Assembly (NCBI RefSeq): GCF_001650735.1
Contig: NZ_LXVY01000043.1
Span: 1 to 64,000 of the forward strand
Length of the DNA stretch: 64,000 bases
Reading direction: 5' to 3'
DNA from: Sphingomonas sp. TDK1
Lineage (GTDB): Bacteria > Pseudomonadota > Alphaproteobacteria > Sphingomonadales > Sphingomonadaceae
The notes beneath the pieces were generated by a model. It was not told the DNA's origin. It saw nothing but the letters and a program-made list of their open reading frames with translations, and made no database searches. Below, in pieces: positions 36,905-44,476 of the stretch (the first letter of the stretch is position 1; every line of letters begins with the position of its first letter). The position numbers and the translations under genes were made by a program.

Positions 36905-37534
36905 ATGGAGCCGATCCAGCAGGTTTCGGGGCGCGCCTACCCTTGGGGCGCCAAGAACATCGATACGGATATTATCATCCCTGCGCACTGGCTGAAGACC
37001 ACGACGCGCGAGGGGCTGGGCAAGGGCGCCTTCGAAAGCGTGCGGGCTGAGCCTGGCAATCTGTTCGATGATCCCCGCTATGCGGGTGCGCCGATCCTGG
37101 TGGCGGGCGAGAATTTCGGCTGCGGCTCCAGCCGCGAGCATGCCGCCTGGGCGCTGGCCGATCTGGGCATCAAGGCGGTGATCGCGCCGAGCTTCTCGGA
37201 CATCTTCTCGGGCAACGCCTTCAAGAACGGCATCGTCACCGTGGTGCTGCCTCAGGAGGCGATCGACCGGCTGGTGCAGGTGGCGACCGCCAACGAGATC
37301 ACCGTCGACCTGGAGACGATGACCGTCACGACGGACTTCCAGGACCGCTTCGCCTTCGAGCTCGACCCGTTTCGCCGCGACTGCCTGATGCAGGGGCTGG
37401 ACGAGATCGGCATGACGCTGGCACAAGATACCGCGATTTCGAAATTCGAATCTGCGGTTGCGCACGAACGCCCGTGGATCGCTGGTGGAGGCGGACATGA
37501 AGGCGTTGCTGTCGAAGGCGTCGGGCGGACCTGA
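36905..37534 (+). CDS. leuD: 3-Isopropylmalate dehydratase small subunit
   Basis: Swivelling subunit of isopropylmalate isomerase; 209 residues. Visible: AKNIDTDIIIPAHWLKTTTR at the N terminus, VAGENFGCGSSREHAAWALA, and FSDIFSGNAFKNGIVTV. The frame continues past the typical end into a short Gly-rich tail (WIAGGGGHEGVAVEG) that overlaps the start of the next gene by 38 nt. This suggests the stop has drifted downstream. Confidence 0.96.
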   Translation: MEPIQQVSGRAYPWGAKNIDTDIIIPAHWLKTTTREGLGKGAFESVRAEPGNLFDDPRYAGAPILVAGENFGCGSSREHAAWALADLGIKAVIAPSFSDIFSGNAFKNGIVTVVLPQEAIDRLVQVATANEITVDLETMTVTTDFQDRFAFELDPFRRDCLMQGLDEIGMTLAQDTAISKFESAVAHERPWIAGGGGHEGVAVEGVGRT

Positions 37535-38498
37535 TACTCTAAGCCTGGAGGATCTGCCCGATCCCGTAGTGGGGAAGGGCCAGGTGCTGGTTGGCGTGCG
37601 GGCCTGCGCGATCAACTATCCCGACGTGCTAATCATCGAGGACCGCTACCAGTTCAAGCCGCCCCGCCCGTTCGCGCCGGGCGGCGAGATCGCTGGCGTG
37701 GTCGAAGCGGTGGGCGAGGGCGTTACCGACTGGGCGCCGGGCGACCGAGTGATCGCGGTGCCGGGCCATGGCGGGCTGGTCGAGAAGCTGGTGCTGAGCC
37801 CGGCGCAGCTCTACCGCCTGCCGGAGGGCCGCAGCTTCGAGGACGGCGCGGCGCTACTGCTCACCTATGCGACGACGATCCACGCGCTGCTCGATCGCGG
37901 CAAGCTGAGCGCCGGGCAGACGCTGCTGGTGCTGGGTGCGGCGGGCGGCGTCGGGCTCGCGGCGATCGAGCTGGGCAAGGCCTATGGCGCGACGGTGGTG
38001 GCGGCGGTCTCCTCCGAGGAAAAGGCCGAGGCGGCGCGGGCGGCGGGGGCGGATGCGACGCTCGTCTATCCGCGTGGGCCGCTCGACAAGGAAGCGTCGA
38101 AGGCGCTGGCCGAGGCGTTCAAGGCGGCGGTCGGCCCCAAGGGGGCGGACGTGATCTACGATCCGGTCGGCGGCGACTATGCCGAGCCGGCGCTCCGCGC
38201 GATCGGCTGGGAGGGGCGCTATCTGGTGGTGGGCTTCCCGGCGGGCATCCCCAAGTTGCCGCTCAACCTGACGCTGCTCAAGAGCTGCGACGTGTGCGGC
38301 GTGTTCTGGGGCGCCTTCGCTGCGCGCGACCCCCAGGCCAACCGCGCGCATGTCGACACGCTGTTCCGGCTATGGAGCGACGGCAAGATCGCGCCGCGGG
38401 TGACGGAGGTGTTTCCCCTCGCCGAGGGTGGCGCGGCGATCGCCAAGATGGCGGCGCGGGCGGTGATCGGGAAGGTGGTGGTGCGGGTGGCGGATTGA
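37497..38498 (+). CDS. NADPH:quinone reductase, zinc-free MDR family
   Basis: 333 residues. N-terminal GroES-like domain (GGPDTLSLEDLPDPVVGKGQ, NYPDVLIIEDRYQFKPPRPF, PGGEIAGVVEAVGEGV) and a Rossmann domain with LLVLGAAGGVGLAAIELGKA. No zinc-binding Cys set, as expected of quinone oxidoreductases and enoyl reductases. The ATG at 37497 has GGTGGAGG upstream and lies inside the leuD end, so the two genes overlap by 38 nt. Confidence 0.9.
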   Translation: MKALLSKASGGPDTLSLEDLPDPVVGKGQVLVGVRACAINYPDVLIIEDRYQFKPPRPFAPGGEIAGVVEAVGEGVTDWAPGDRVIAVPGHGGLVEKLVLSPAQLYRLPEGRSFEDGAALLLTYATTIHALLDRGKLSAGQTLLVLGAAGGVGLAAIELGKAYGATVVAAVSSEEKAEAARAAGADATLVYPRGPLDKEASKALAEAFKAAVGPKGADVIYDPVGGDYAEPALRAIGWEGRYLVVGFPAGIPKLPLNLTLLKSCDVCGVFWGAFAARDPQANRAHVDTLFRLWSDGKIAPRVTEVFPLAEGGAAIAKMAARAVIGKVVVRVAD

Positions 38499-38509
38499 GC
38501 CGTTACGGC

Positions 38510-39004
38510 TTACCGCTGCTGGCAGGAGGCAGGCGTTGAGACATAATTCTCAAACCAGATCTTGCTTTTCCCATGCCCTTGCTCACGATCCGCTATCGCA
38601 CATCGATTATAGCCATGCCGGGCCATCTCCCGTTCGATAAGGCGATGGCCTTGCGATGCGTCCAACGCGTACCCCCCAAAGGTTGTAAGCAGAATTAGCA
38701 ACCCTGTGTGCCACCGCTTTCCGATGTCGGCACGTAACGCAATCGCTGCGGTCGCGGTGATGCCGGCCGCGATCGCCATGAACGCTGCTCGCAAGCTGGA
38801 TGTATCGACGTCGATCGATGCTTGGTGGCGTTTGGCCTGCTGAAGCGCTTCCGTGAACGAAGAAATCCCCCCTCCGTCGAACATCCCGATGCCATCGAAA
38901 AACAGCAGCTGTACTGCGACTGCGCCAAAGGCGGTGAGAAGGACACCCCGCCATCGATAGGCGGCCGGTTTCTGATCGACTGTAGCCCCGTTCATGGTGG
39001 CCAT
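38510..39004 (-). CDS. Hypothetical membrane protein
   Basis: 164 residues from the ATG at 39004 (a second ATG at 38995 and a TTG at 39034 are possible; none has a clear ribosome-binding site). Two or three hydrophobic stretches are visible (VLLTAFGAVAVQLLFF, AAFMAIAAGITATAAIAL, GLLILLTTFGGYALD), then a polar C terminus with two Cys. Base composition is lower in GC than its neighbours, which may mean later acquisition. No family recognised. Convergent with the quinone reductase gene. Confidence 0.5.
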   Translation of the reverse strand: MATMNGATVDQKPAAYRWRGVLLTAFGAVAVQLLFFDGIGMFDGGGISSFTEALQQAKRHQASIDVDTSSLRAAFMAIAAGITATAAIALRADIGKRWHTGLLILLTTFGGYALDASQGHRLIEREMARHGYNRCAIADREQGHGKSKIWFENYVSTPASCQQR

Positions 39005-39177
39005 CTGTACAATCACAGCATGCCGTCTGATCAAGGGGTAGGCTGTAGTTCTTATCGTTCTCCAGTCTTACGCTTGATGGCAGGCGATCGGTGATCCACC
39101 GCCATCCGGAACCTCCCCCGTTGCCAGCGCCGCCCGGCCCTCCTATCTCGGGCCCGAGTTTAGGTAAGGGGCATGTA

Positions 39178-39501
39178 ATGAGCACATTCGACGATCGCGA
39201 ACGGGCGTTCGAGGCGAAGTTCGCGCGCGACGAGGATATGGCGTTCCGCATCACCGCGCGTCGCAACAAGCTGCTCGGCCAGTGGGCCGCCGCCAAGATG
39301 GGCCTCACACCCGAAGAGACCGACGCCTATGCCAAGGCGGTCGTCCAGGCCGATTTCGAGGAAGCCGGCGACGAGGACGTGATCCGCAAGCTGCTCGGCG
39401 ACATGCTCGCGGCGAATGTCGAGATCGACGACGCCACCGTGCGCCGCGCGATCGAGGAAAAGACCGTCGAGGCCCGCCGCCAGCTGATGGAATCCCAGTA
39501 A
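39178..39501 (+). CDS. DUF1476 protein, F1-ATPase zeta subunit
   Basis: 107 residues, all helical, matching the alphaproteobacterial DUF1476 family: STFDDRERAFEAKFARDEDM at the N terminus (the inhibitory segment in the Paracoccus protein), LLGQWAAAKMGL, and a C-terminal helical bundle. The Paracoccus homologue blocks ATP hydrolysis by F1. AAGGGG precedes the ATG at 39178. It leads a compact run with bolA (1 bp later) and grxD. Confidence 0.92.
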   Translation: MSTFDDRERAFEAKFARDEDMAFRITARRNKLLGQWAAAKMGLTPEETDAYAKAVVQADFEEAGDEDVIRKLLGDMLAANVEIDDATVRRAIEEKTVEARRQLMESQ

Positions 39502-39502
39502 C

Positions 39503-39742
39503 ATGCCGATGCCCGCTGCCGAGATTGAGGCGCTGATCCGCGCCGGCATCCCCGACGCCCAGATCGAGATCACCGATCTGGCCGGCGACGGCGACCACTA
39601 TGCAGCGCGGGTTGTCGCCCCCATGTTCCGGGGCATGCCGCGCGTGCGGCAACACCAGGCCGTCTATGCGGCGCTGGGTGGACGGATGGGCGGCGTGCTC
39701 CACGCGCTCCAGCTGACCACCGAAGCGACGCCCGAGGAGTAA
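39503..39742 (+). CDS. BolA-family protein
   Basis: 79 residues, the normal BolA length. Visible: IEALIRAGIPDAQIEITDLA, DGDHYAARVVAPMFRGMPRV, RQHQAVYAALGGRMGGVLHA. BolA proteins pair with monothiol glutaredoxins and share a [2Fe-2S] cluster; the adjacent grxD (3 bp later) makes such a pair likely here. Confidence 0.94.
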   Translation: MPMPAAEIEALIRAGIPDAQIEITDLAGDGDHYAARVVAPMFRGMPRVRQHQAVYAALGGRMGGVLHALQLTTEATPEE

Positions 39743-39745
39743 GCA

Positions 39746-40078
39746 ATGACCGACGATACCCAGGCCCGCATCAAGCAGCTGGTCGACGGCAGCGACGTGC
39801 TGCTGTTCATGAAGGGCAGCCCCCTGTTCCCCCAGTGCGGCTTTTCCAGCCGCGCGGTGGCGATCCTCAACCATCTCGGCGTCGAGTTCGACAGCTTCGA
39901 CGTGCTGCAGGACCAGGGCGTCCGCCAGGGCATCAAGACCTTTTCCGACTGGCCGACCATTCCCCAGCTCTATGTGAAGGGCGAGTTCGTCGGCGGTTCG
40001 GACATCATGATGGAAATGTACGAAAGCGGCGAGCTGACCCAGCTGATGGCCGACAAGGGCGTCGCGGCGTCGGCCTGA
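39746..40078 (+). CDS. grxD: Monothiol glutaredoxin Grx4
   Basis: 110 residues. The active-site CGFS has Cys31, in FMKGSPLFPQCGFSSRAV; the glutathione-binding WPTIPQLYVKGEFVGGSDI follows. Functions in Fe-S cluster carriage and iron sensing with BolA. A terminator follows 25 bp downstream, closing the zeta-bolA-grxD unit. Confidence 0.96.
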   Translation: MTDDTQARIKQLVDGSDVLLFMKGSPLFPQCGFSSRAVAILNHLGVEFDSFDVLQDQGVRQGIKTFSDWPTIPQLYVKGEFVGGSDIMMEMYESGELTQLMADKGVAASA

Positions 40079-40103
40079 CGCGCGGTTCGTACCGATCGAT
40101 GGG

Positions 40104-40138
40104 AAGGGCTCTCGCCGGCGGCGGGGGCCCTTTTCGTT
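40104..40138 (+). terminator. Rho-independent terminator of grxD
   Basis: AAGGGC (40104-40109) and GCCCTT (40127-40132) close a GC-rich inner stem, followed by TTCGTTT. Confidence 0.75.
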
Positions 40139-40210
40139 TGAGGGGCAGGTGGTGGTCCCAAAGAACGTCAAGCCGCAGCCAGGCGCCTTGTGCTCGCGGC
40201 AGGCGCGAGA

Positions 40211-40251
40211 TCGGCGACCCCAATGGGTTGCTACTTTCGTCAGAATGACGG
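40211..40251. repeat. Degenerate half copy of repeat family A
   Basis: TCGGCGACCCCAATGG is identical to the flank of the 9334-9431 element at 9391-9406. The following GTTGCTACTTTCGTCAGAAT then GACGG is a decayed version of its right arm. Confidence 0.7.
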
Positions 40252-40284
40252 GGAAGAGCCTGGGATGGAGAGAGACCCGGTGCG

Positions 40285-40323
40285 GGCGGGTCGATGGCCA
40301 TGCCGGTGAACCATCGACCCGCC
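40285..40323. repeat. Long perfect intergenic hairpin
   Basis: GGCGGGTCGATGG (40285-40297) and CCATCGACCCGCC (40311-40323) pair over 13 bp with a 13-nt loop. No U tract on either side, so it is not a standard terminator. Confidence 0.65.
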
Positions 40324-40504
40324 CTGAAGCGTCTGGGTATGACGCTTGGGGGTGCCCAATCTTTTGCAGGAGGCGTGCCAGAATCGCGGATCGACGGGGT
40401 TCTGCGGATTGCGGTGGTGAATGCGTCGTAACCCCGCGCGTCGGGTGTAAGCCAGGCCGACGCTTTTCAGCCCCGCAATCCCGGTTCATCTGCCATTCAG
40501 TGGA

Positions 40505-40543
40505 TTGACTACAGACGTAATCGGAGCGATTACACGTGTAGTC
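40505..40543 (+). promoter_or_regulatory. blaI promoter with BlaI/MecI-type operator
   Basis: TTGACT (-35, 40505-40510), 17 bp, GATTAC (-10). It is overlapped by a 37-bp dyad whose 16-nt arms GACTACAGACGTAATC (from 40507) and GATTACACGTGTAGTC (to 40543) match in 13 of 16 positions. The TACA/TGTA core is the hallmark of BlaI/MecI sites. It lies 12 bp before the blaI start, so autorepression is expected. Confidence 0.8.
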
Positions 40544-40555
40544 AGTGAGGGCGTG

Positions 40556-40924
40556 ATGACCGAGCGAATCAGCGAAGCCGAACATGCAGTGATGGAGGTG
40601 CTCTGGGAAGAGTCCCCGCTCACCGCGCAAGAGGTCACCGAGCGTGTGCCCGCCGATCGCGATTGGAGCGCCAACACGGTCAAGACGCTGCTTGGGCGGC
40701 TGCTCGCCAAGAACGTCATCGCGCACGAGGAGGAGGGGCGGCGCTATCGCTATCGCCCGCTCGTCGCGCGGGGCGATTATGTGGTAGGAGAGTCGCGCAA
40801 ACTGATCGACCGGCTGTTCGGCGGCCGGCTGACTCCGCTGGTGGCGCATCTCGCCGAGCGCGACGCCATCACCGATCAGGACATCGCCGAAATCGAAGCT
40901 CTCCTGAAGGAGCTGAAGCAATGA
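40556..40924 (+). CDS. BlaI/MecI-family repressor
   Basis: Penicillinase-repressor family protein of 122 residues. N-terminal winged helix: ISEAEHAVMEVLWEESPLTA, QEVTERVPADRDWSANTVKT, LLGRLLAKNVIAHEEEGRRY. C-terminal dimerisation helices contain the usual cleavage region. The start is the ATG at 40556; a GTG one codon earlier is possible. Its stop overlaps the start of the BlaR1-like gene (ATGA). It likely represses its own operon and possibly distant genes. Confidence 0.93.
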   Translation: MTERISEAEHAVMEVLWEESPLTAQEVTERVPADRDWSANTVKTLLGRLLAKNVIAHEEEGRRYRYRPLVARGDYVVGESRKLIDRLFGGRLTPLVAHLAERDAITDQDIAEIEALLKELKQ

Positions 40925-42588
40925 TCGGCTGGTGGATCGAAACCCTGCTCGCGAGCACGTTGCTGATGCTGCTCGCGCTTGCCCTGCGCGGCCCCGTTCG
41001 TCGCGCCTTCGGGCCGCAGCTCGCCTATGCCCTGTGGGTGTTGCCCGCCGCGCGGATGTTGCTGCCGCCGCTGCCCGGCCAGTGGCATTTGAGCCAATGG
41101 CTCGCGCCGCTCACCCGCAAGGCGACCGAGGCGCCGGCGATGGCGATGGGGGTACTCGTTCCCGCAAAGCTCCCGGCGACGATCGACCAGGGCGCGGTGG
41201 TCACCATCGATCTGAGCGCCGGCAGCCATCACCTGCCCGCCGCGCTGGTCGCGCCGACGCCGGTGGCCGAAGGGCTGAACGTCACGCTGCTGCTGCTCGC
41301 GCTGTGGAGCGCCGGCGCGCTGCTGTTCCTCGCTTATCATCTCGTGGCGCATCGCCGCTTCTGCCGTCACCTGCTCTCGCGGGCGCGGGTGGACCGTACC
41401 GTGGCGCAGGGCCGCGTGCGGGTGATCGAGACGGACGCCGCGCATGGCCCGCTCGCCTTCGGCATCTTCCGCAAATATGTCGCCTTCCCGCGCGACTTTT
41501 CCGAGCGCTATGACGAGGTCGAACGCGATCTCGCCCTCGCGCACGAACTCGGCCACCATCTGCGCGGCGACCTGATCGCCAATTGGGCCGCGCTGATCGT
41601 GCTGGCCGCCCATTGGTTCAATCCGGTTGCATGGCGGGCGTTTCGCGCCTTCCGTGCCGACCAGGAAATGGCCTGCGATGCCCTGGTGCTCGCCGGCCGC
41701 GCCCAGGCACTGCGCCATGCCTATGGCCGTGCGATCGTCAAGTCCGCGCATGGGGGCGCGGTCTCGGCTGCCTGTCACCTCCACACGATAAATGACGTCA
41801 AAGGGAGATTACGCATGCTCTCGATCCACCGGAAGCTTTCCCCCATCCGCATCGGCGCGGGGCTGGCCGGTATCACCACCGTTTCGCTCGCCGCGCTGGC
41901 GCTGACCGCCTCGGGCAGCCAGGCCGCCGAACGGCTTCGCGACAGCGTGGGCGCGGCGATCCAGGCGAAGAACGCGCCGGTTGCGCCCGTAGCACCCGTC
42001 GCCCCCGTTGAAGCCGTCGCACCGGTAGAGGCGGTCGAACCCGTCGAGCCGATCCCTGCGGTTGCACCCGTGGCGCCGGTCGCGCCCGTGGCCCCCGTGA
42101 CGACAGCAGCGGCGCTCGGCCTTTCCGCGCAGGACGCGGCGGGCGACAAGCAGCGCGTCGTCCGCGTCGACCAGACCGTTCATGACGGCCAGGCCATCAA
42201 GAAAATGGTGATCATCCGCCGCGACGGGAAGCGCCAGGACATCGCCATGCCGGATATGGCCGCGATCCAGGCGAGCATCCCCGAGATCCGTAACGGCAGC
42301 TGCGGCAAGGGCACCAGCCCCACCGTCGAGCATCGCCGCGAGGGCAACAAGCAGATCACGATCATCTGCAGCGATCGAATCGCGGCAATGAGCGCCAACG
42401 CCACGCAGGTGGCGGCGATCAGCAAGGGCATGGCGATGCGCAGCGCGGAGATGAGCCTGCAGCATGCCCGCCGCACGATCGAAATGCAGCAGGGCCTGAG
42501 CGCAGCGCAGCGCGCGGAGGCGCTGGCCGGCATCGACCAGGCGCTGGCCGAACTGCGCGAAGACGCCAAGGACGACAACGACAATTGA
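40921..42588 (+). CDS. BlaR1-type M56 membrane metallopeptidase
   Basis: 555 residues. Membrane helices near 5-25, 35-52 and 120-140, then the gluzincin domain with HELGHH (zinc site His208-His212) and the third-ligand region AFRADQEMACDALVL. A fourth hydrophobic segment (about 315-335) is followed by a periplasmic tail. The tail lacks any penicillin-binding domain; instead a repeat of about 40 residues built from Ala-Pro-Val units (APVAPVAPVEAVAPVEAVEP) joins to a Cys-containing domain of about 190 residues that I do not recognise. By analogy, sensing in the periplasm triggers cleavage of the upstream BlaI-like repressor. The inducer is unlikely to be recognised as BlaR1 does. Confidence 0.9.
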   Translation: MIGWWIETLLASTLLMLLALALRGPVRRAFGPQLAYALWVLPAARMLLPPLPGQWHLSQWLAPLTRKATEAPAMAMGVLVPAKLPATIDQGAVVTIDLSAGSHHLPAALVAPTPVAEGLNVTLLLLALWSAGALLFLAYHLVAHRRFCRHLLSRARVDRTVAQGRVRVIETDAAHGPLAFGIFRKYVAFPRDFSERYDEVERDLALAHELGHHLRGDLIANWAALIVLAAHWFNPVAWRAFRAFRADQEMACDALVLAGRAQALRHAYGRAIVKSAHGGAVSAACHLHTINDVKGRLRMLSIHRKLSPIRIGAGLAGITTVSLAALALTASGSQAAERLRDSVGAAIQAKNAPVAPVAPVAPVEAVAPVEAVEPVEPIPAVAPVAPVAPVAPVTTAAALGLSAQDAAGDKQRVVRVDQTVHDGQAIKKMVIIRRDGKRQDIAMPDMAAIQASIPEIRNGSCGKGTSPTVEHRREGNKQITIICSDRIAAMSANATQVAAISKGMAMRSAEMSLQHARRTIEMQQGLSAAQRAEALAGIDQALAELREDAKDDNDN

Positions 42589-42631
42589 AGTAGGGCCCCG
42601 CCGCAGTTTGCCCCGCGGCGGTGTTCTCGGC

Positions 42632-42662
42632 GGGACCGGCCTACTCCTTCGGGGCCGGTCCC
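42632..42662 (+). terminator. Hairpin after the BlaR1-like gene
   Basis: GGGACCGGCC (42632-42641) and GGCCGGTCCC (42653-42662), perfect 10-bp stem, 11-nt loop, no U tract. Another GC-rich dyad lies just before it. Confidence 0.5.
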
Positions 42663-42693
42663 GCTCCCCAATCGGCTTGCCCTTCGGCGCGGA

Positions 42694-43578
42694 ATGCCCA
42701 AATGCGGCTGCATGACCGATGATGCGCCCACGGGCCTTGCGATCGCCCTGGAGCCGCTGGTGACGCGGATCCTCGCGGGCAATCCCTCGCCTTTCACCAA
42801 CACCGGCACCCAGACCTATCTGGTCGGTACGACCGATCTGGCAGTCATCGATCCGGGCCCCGACGATCCCGACCATATCGCCGCGCTGCTGGCGGCGATC
42901 GACGGGCGGCCGGTGCGGGCCATCCTGTGCACCCATACCCATCGCGACCACAGCCCCGCTGCGCCGGCGCTTGCGGCGGCAACGGGCGCGCCGATCATCG
43001 GCTGCGCGCCGCTGGTGCTGGCGGATGCGGGCCCACGCGCCGACGCCTCCTTCGACAGCGCCTATGCTCCCGATGCCGTGCTGGCCGATGGCGAACAGGT
43101 GGCGGGGCAGGGATGGACGCTTACCGCCGTGGCGACGCCGGGGCATACTTCCAACCATCTCTGCTTTGCGCTGGAGGAGAGCGGCGCGCTGTTTACCGGC
43201 GACCATGTGATGGGCTGGTCGACGACCGTCGTCGCGCCGCCGGACGGCGACATGGCAGCCTATATGGCCAGCCTCGACAAGCTGATGGGGCGCGCGCAGG
43301 ACCGCCTCTATTATCCGGCGCATGGCGAACCGGTCGAGAATCCGCGCCGCTTCGTGCGCGGGCTTGCCGGGCACCGGAAGCAGCGCGAAGGGCAGATCCT
43401 GCGGCTGCTCGGCGAAGGGGTTGGCACGGTGCCGGCGATGGTCGAGCGCATGTATGTCGGGCTCGATCCGCGGCTCCACGGCGCGGCGGGGCGATCGGTG
43501 CTGGCGCATCTGCTCGATCTCTCGGCGCGGAAGCGGGTAGAGCGCAGTGGCGAAGACTGGCGCTTGCCTCCCGAGTAA
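42694..43578 (+). CDS. Metallo-beta-lactamase-fold hydrolase, LACTB2-like
   Basis: 294 residues (288 from an ATG at 42712). The zinc motif is THTHRDHSPAAPAL (HxHxDH); further ligands are in TPGHTSNHLCFAL and GDHVMGW, and the final His is in YYPAHGEPVENP. A C-terminal helical domain (REGQILRLLGEGVGTVPAMV) is like LACTB2/GloB-type enzymes and distinguishes it from true beta-lactamases. The likely substrate is a thioester or nucleic acid. It follows the BlaI-BlaR pair but a hairpin separates them. Confidence 0.9.
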   Translation: MPKCGCMTDDAPTGLAIALEPLVTRILAGNPSPFTNTGTQTYLVGTTDLAVIDPGPDDPDHIAALLAAIDGRPVRAILCTHTHRDHSPAAPALAAATGAPIIGCAPLVLADAGPRADASFDSAYAPDAVLADGEQVAGQGWTLTAVATPGHTSNHLCFALEESGALFTGDHVMGWSTTVVAPPDGDMAAYMASLDKLMGRAQDRLYYPAHGEPVENPRRFVRGLAGHRKQREGQILRLLGEGVGTVPAMVERMYVGLDPRLHGAAGRSVLAHLLDLSARKRVERSGEDWRLPPE

Positions 43579-43612
43579 TGCGTCAAAACGGGTAGAGTAG
43601 CACTGCGCAAGA

Positions 43613-43641
43613 TTGTAGAATCCGACAAGTAGAGCTATACT
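43613..43641 (+). promoter_or_regulatory. Sigma-70-type promoter of the 43667 gene
   Basis: TTGTAG (43613-43618), spacer of exactly 17 bp, TATACT (43636-43641), ending 25 bp before the ATG and just upstream of a GGAGGGGG ribosome-binding site. Confidence 0.65.
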
Positions 43642-43666
43642 CTCGCCAAATTGGAGGGGGTAGGTG

Positions 43667-44425
43667 ATGGCGACGATTGCGCAGGATCCGCCGCGCGTCC
43701 GGGTGGGCGACACGCGCTTCTTTCTGGTGATGGCGTTCGTCATGGCCGCGATCGATGTCGCGGGATTCTCGCTCAACCTTGCGGCGGGTCGCTCCAGTTT
43801 CGCTGTGCCCATCATCTTCCACGTGCATGCGTTCGTCTTTTTCGGCTGGATCGCGCTCTACCTCGCACAGAATCTGCTCGCCGATACCGGATCGATGGCG
43901 CTGCACCGCCGGCTTGGGTGGGTTGCGCTGCTCTGGATGCCGCTGATGGTGGTGCTGGGCACGGTGATGACGGTCCTTTCGGTGCAGCGCGGGGCGCCTT
44001 TCTTCTTTGACGTGCGCGAATTCCTGTTCAGCAACCCGTTGCAACTGCTGCTGTTCGGCGGACTGGTCGGCGCGGCGCTGACGATGCGGCGGCAGACCGG
44101 TTGGCATCGGCGCCTGATGTATTGCGGCATGGCGATCCTCACCGGTCCCGGTCTGGGGAGGCTGCTGCCGATGCCGCTGTTCATGCCGCACGCCTGGTGG
44201 GCGACCGTCGTCGCGGTGCTGATCCTGCCGTTGATCGGCGCGTTCGCCGACTGGCGGCGGGCGGGGCGGGTCCATCCCGCCTGGCTGTGGGGCATCGGAA
44301 TGTTGCTAGGGATGCAGCTTGCATCCGACACCATCGCCTTCAGTCCGGTGGGCACCGCGATCGCGCGCAGCGTTACCGCCGGCACGGCGGGCGGCCATCG
44401 TCCGATAACCCCCGCCTTCCCTTGA
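43667..44425 (+). CDS. Integral membrane protein of unknown function
   Basis: 252 residues with about six or seven hydrophobic helices. Conserved-looking His in the membrane (IIFHVHAFVFFGWIALYLAQ, then ALHRRLGWVALL, TGWHRRLMYCGMAI) may bind heme or metal, as in DUF2306-like proteins; this is inference. The ATG at 43667 has GGAGGGGG upstream. It precedes nadA by 51 bp. Confidence 0.7.
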   Translation: MATIAQDPPRVRVGDTRFFLVMAFVMAAIDVAGFSLNLAAGRSSFAVPIIFHVHAFVFFGWIALYLAQNLLADTGSMALHRRLGWVALLWMPLMVVLGTVMTVLSVQRGAPFFFDVREFLFSNPLQLLLFGGLVGAALTMRRQTGWHRRLMYCGMAILTGPGLGRLLPMPLFMPHAWWATVVAVLILPLIGAFADWRRAGRVHPAWLWGIGMLLGMQLASDTIAFSPVGTAIARSVTAGTAGGHRPITPAFP

Positions 44426-44476
44426 TCCCGCGGCCCCGCCGGGCCATGTGGCGGCCAAACAAAGGGAGTTTCGGGA

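Larger units (their letters stand above)
40079..40555. other. 477-bp gap between grxD and blaI
   Basis: No convincing gene. It holds the grxD terminator, a degenerate family A repeat (40211-40251), a strong 13-bp hairpin (40285-40323) and the blaI promoter-operator (40505-40543), each listed separately. The 180 bases between the hairpin and the operator show nothing I can interpret. Confidence 0.6.

Noticed and set aside
36200..37615. A 471-codon minus-strand frame opposite leuC and leuD.
   Set aside because: Antisense to leuC and leuD; no ribosome-binding site or domain.
41982..42100. Short tandem repeats that might suggest a CRISPR or minisatellite.
   Set aside because: They are the Ala-Pro-Val codon repeats of the BlaR1-like protein, in frame, without spacer/repeat architecture.
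40921..43578. The MBL-fold gene as the beta-lactamase controlled by the BlaI-BlaR pair.
   Set aside because: Its C-terminal helical domain and motif set fit LACTB2/glyoxalase-type hydrolases, there is no signal peptide, and a hairpin separates it from blaR.
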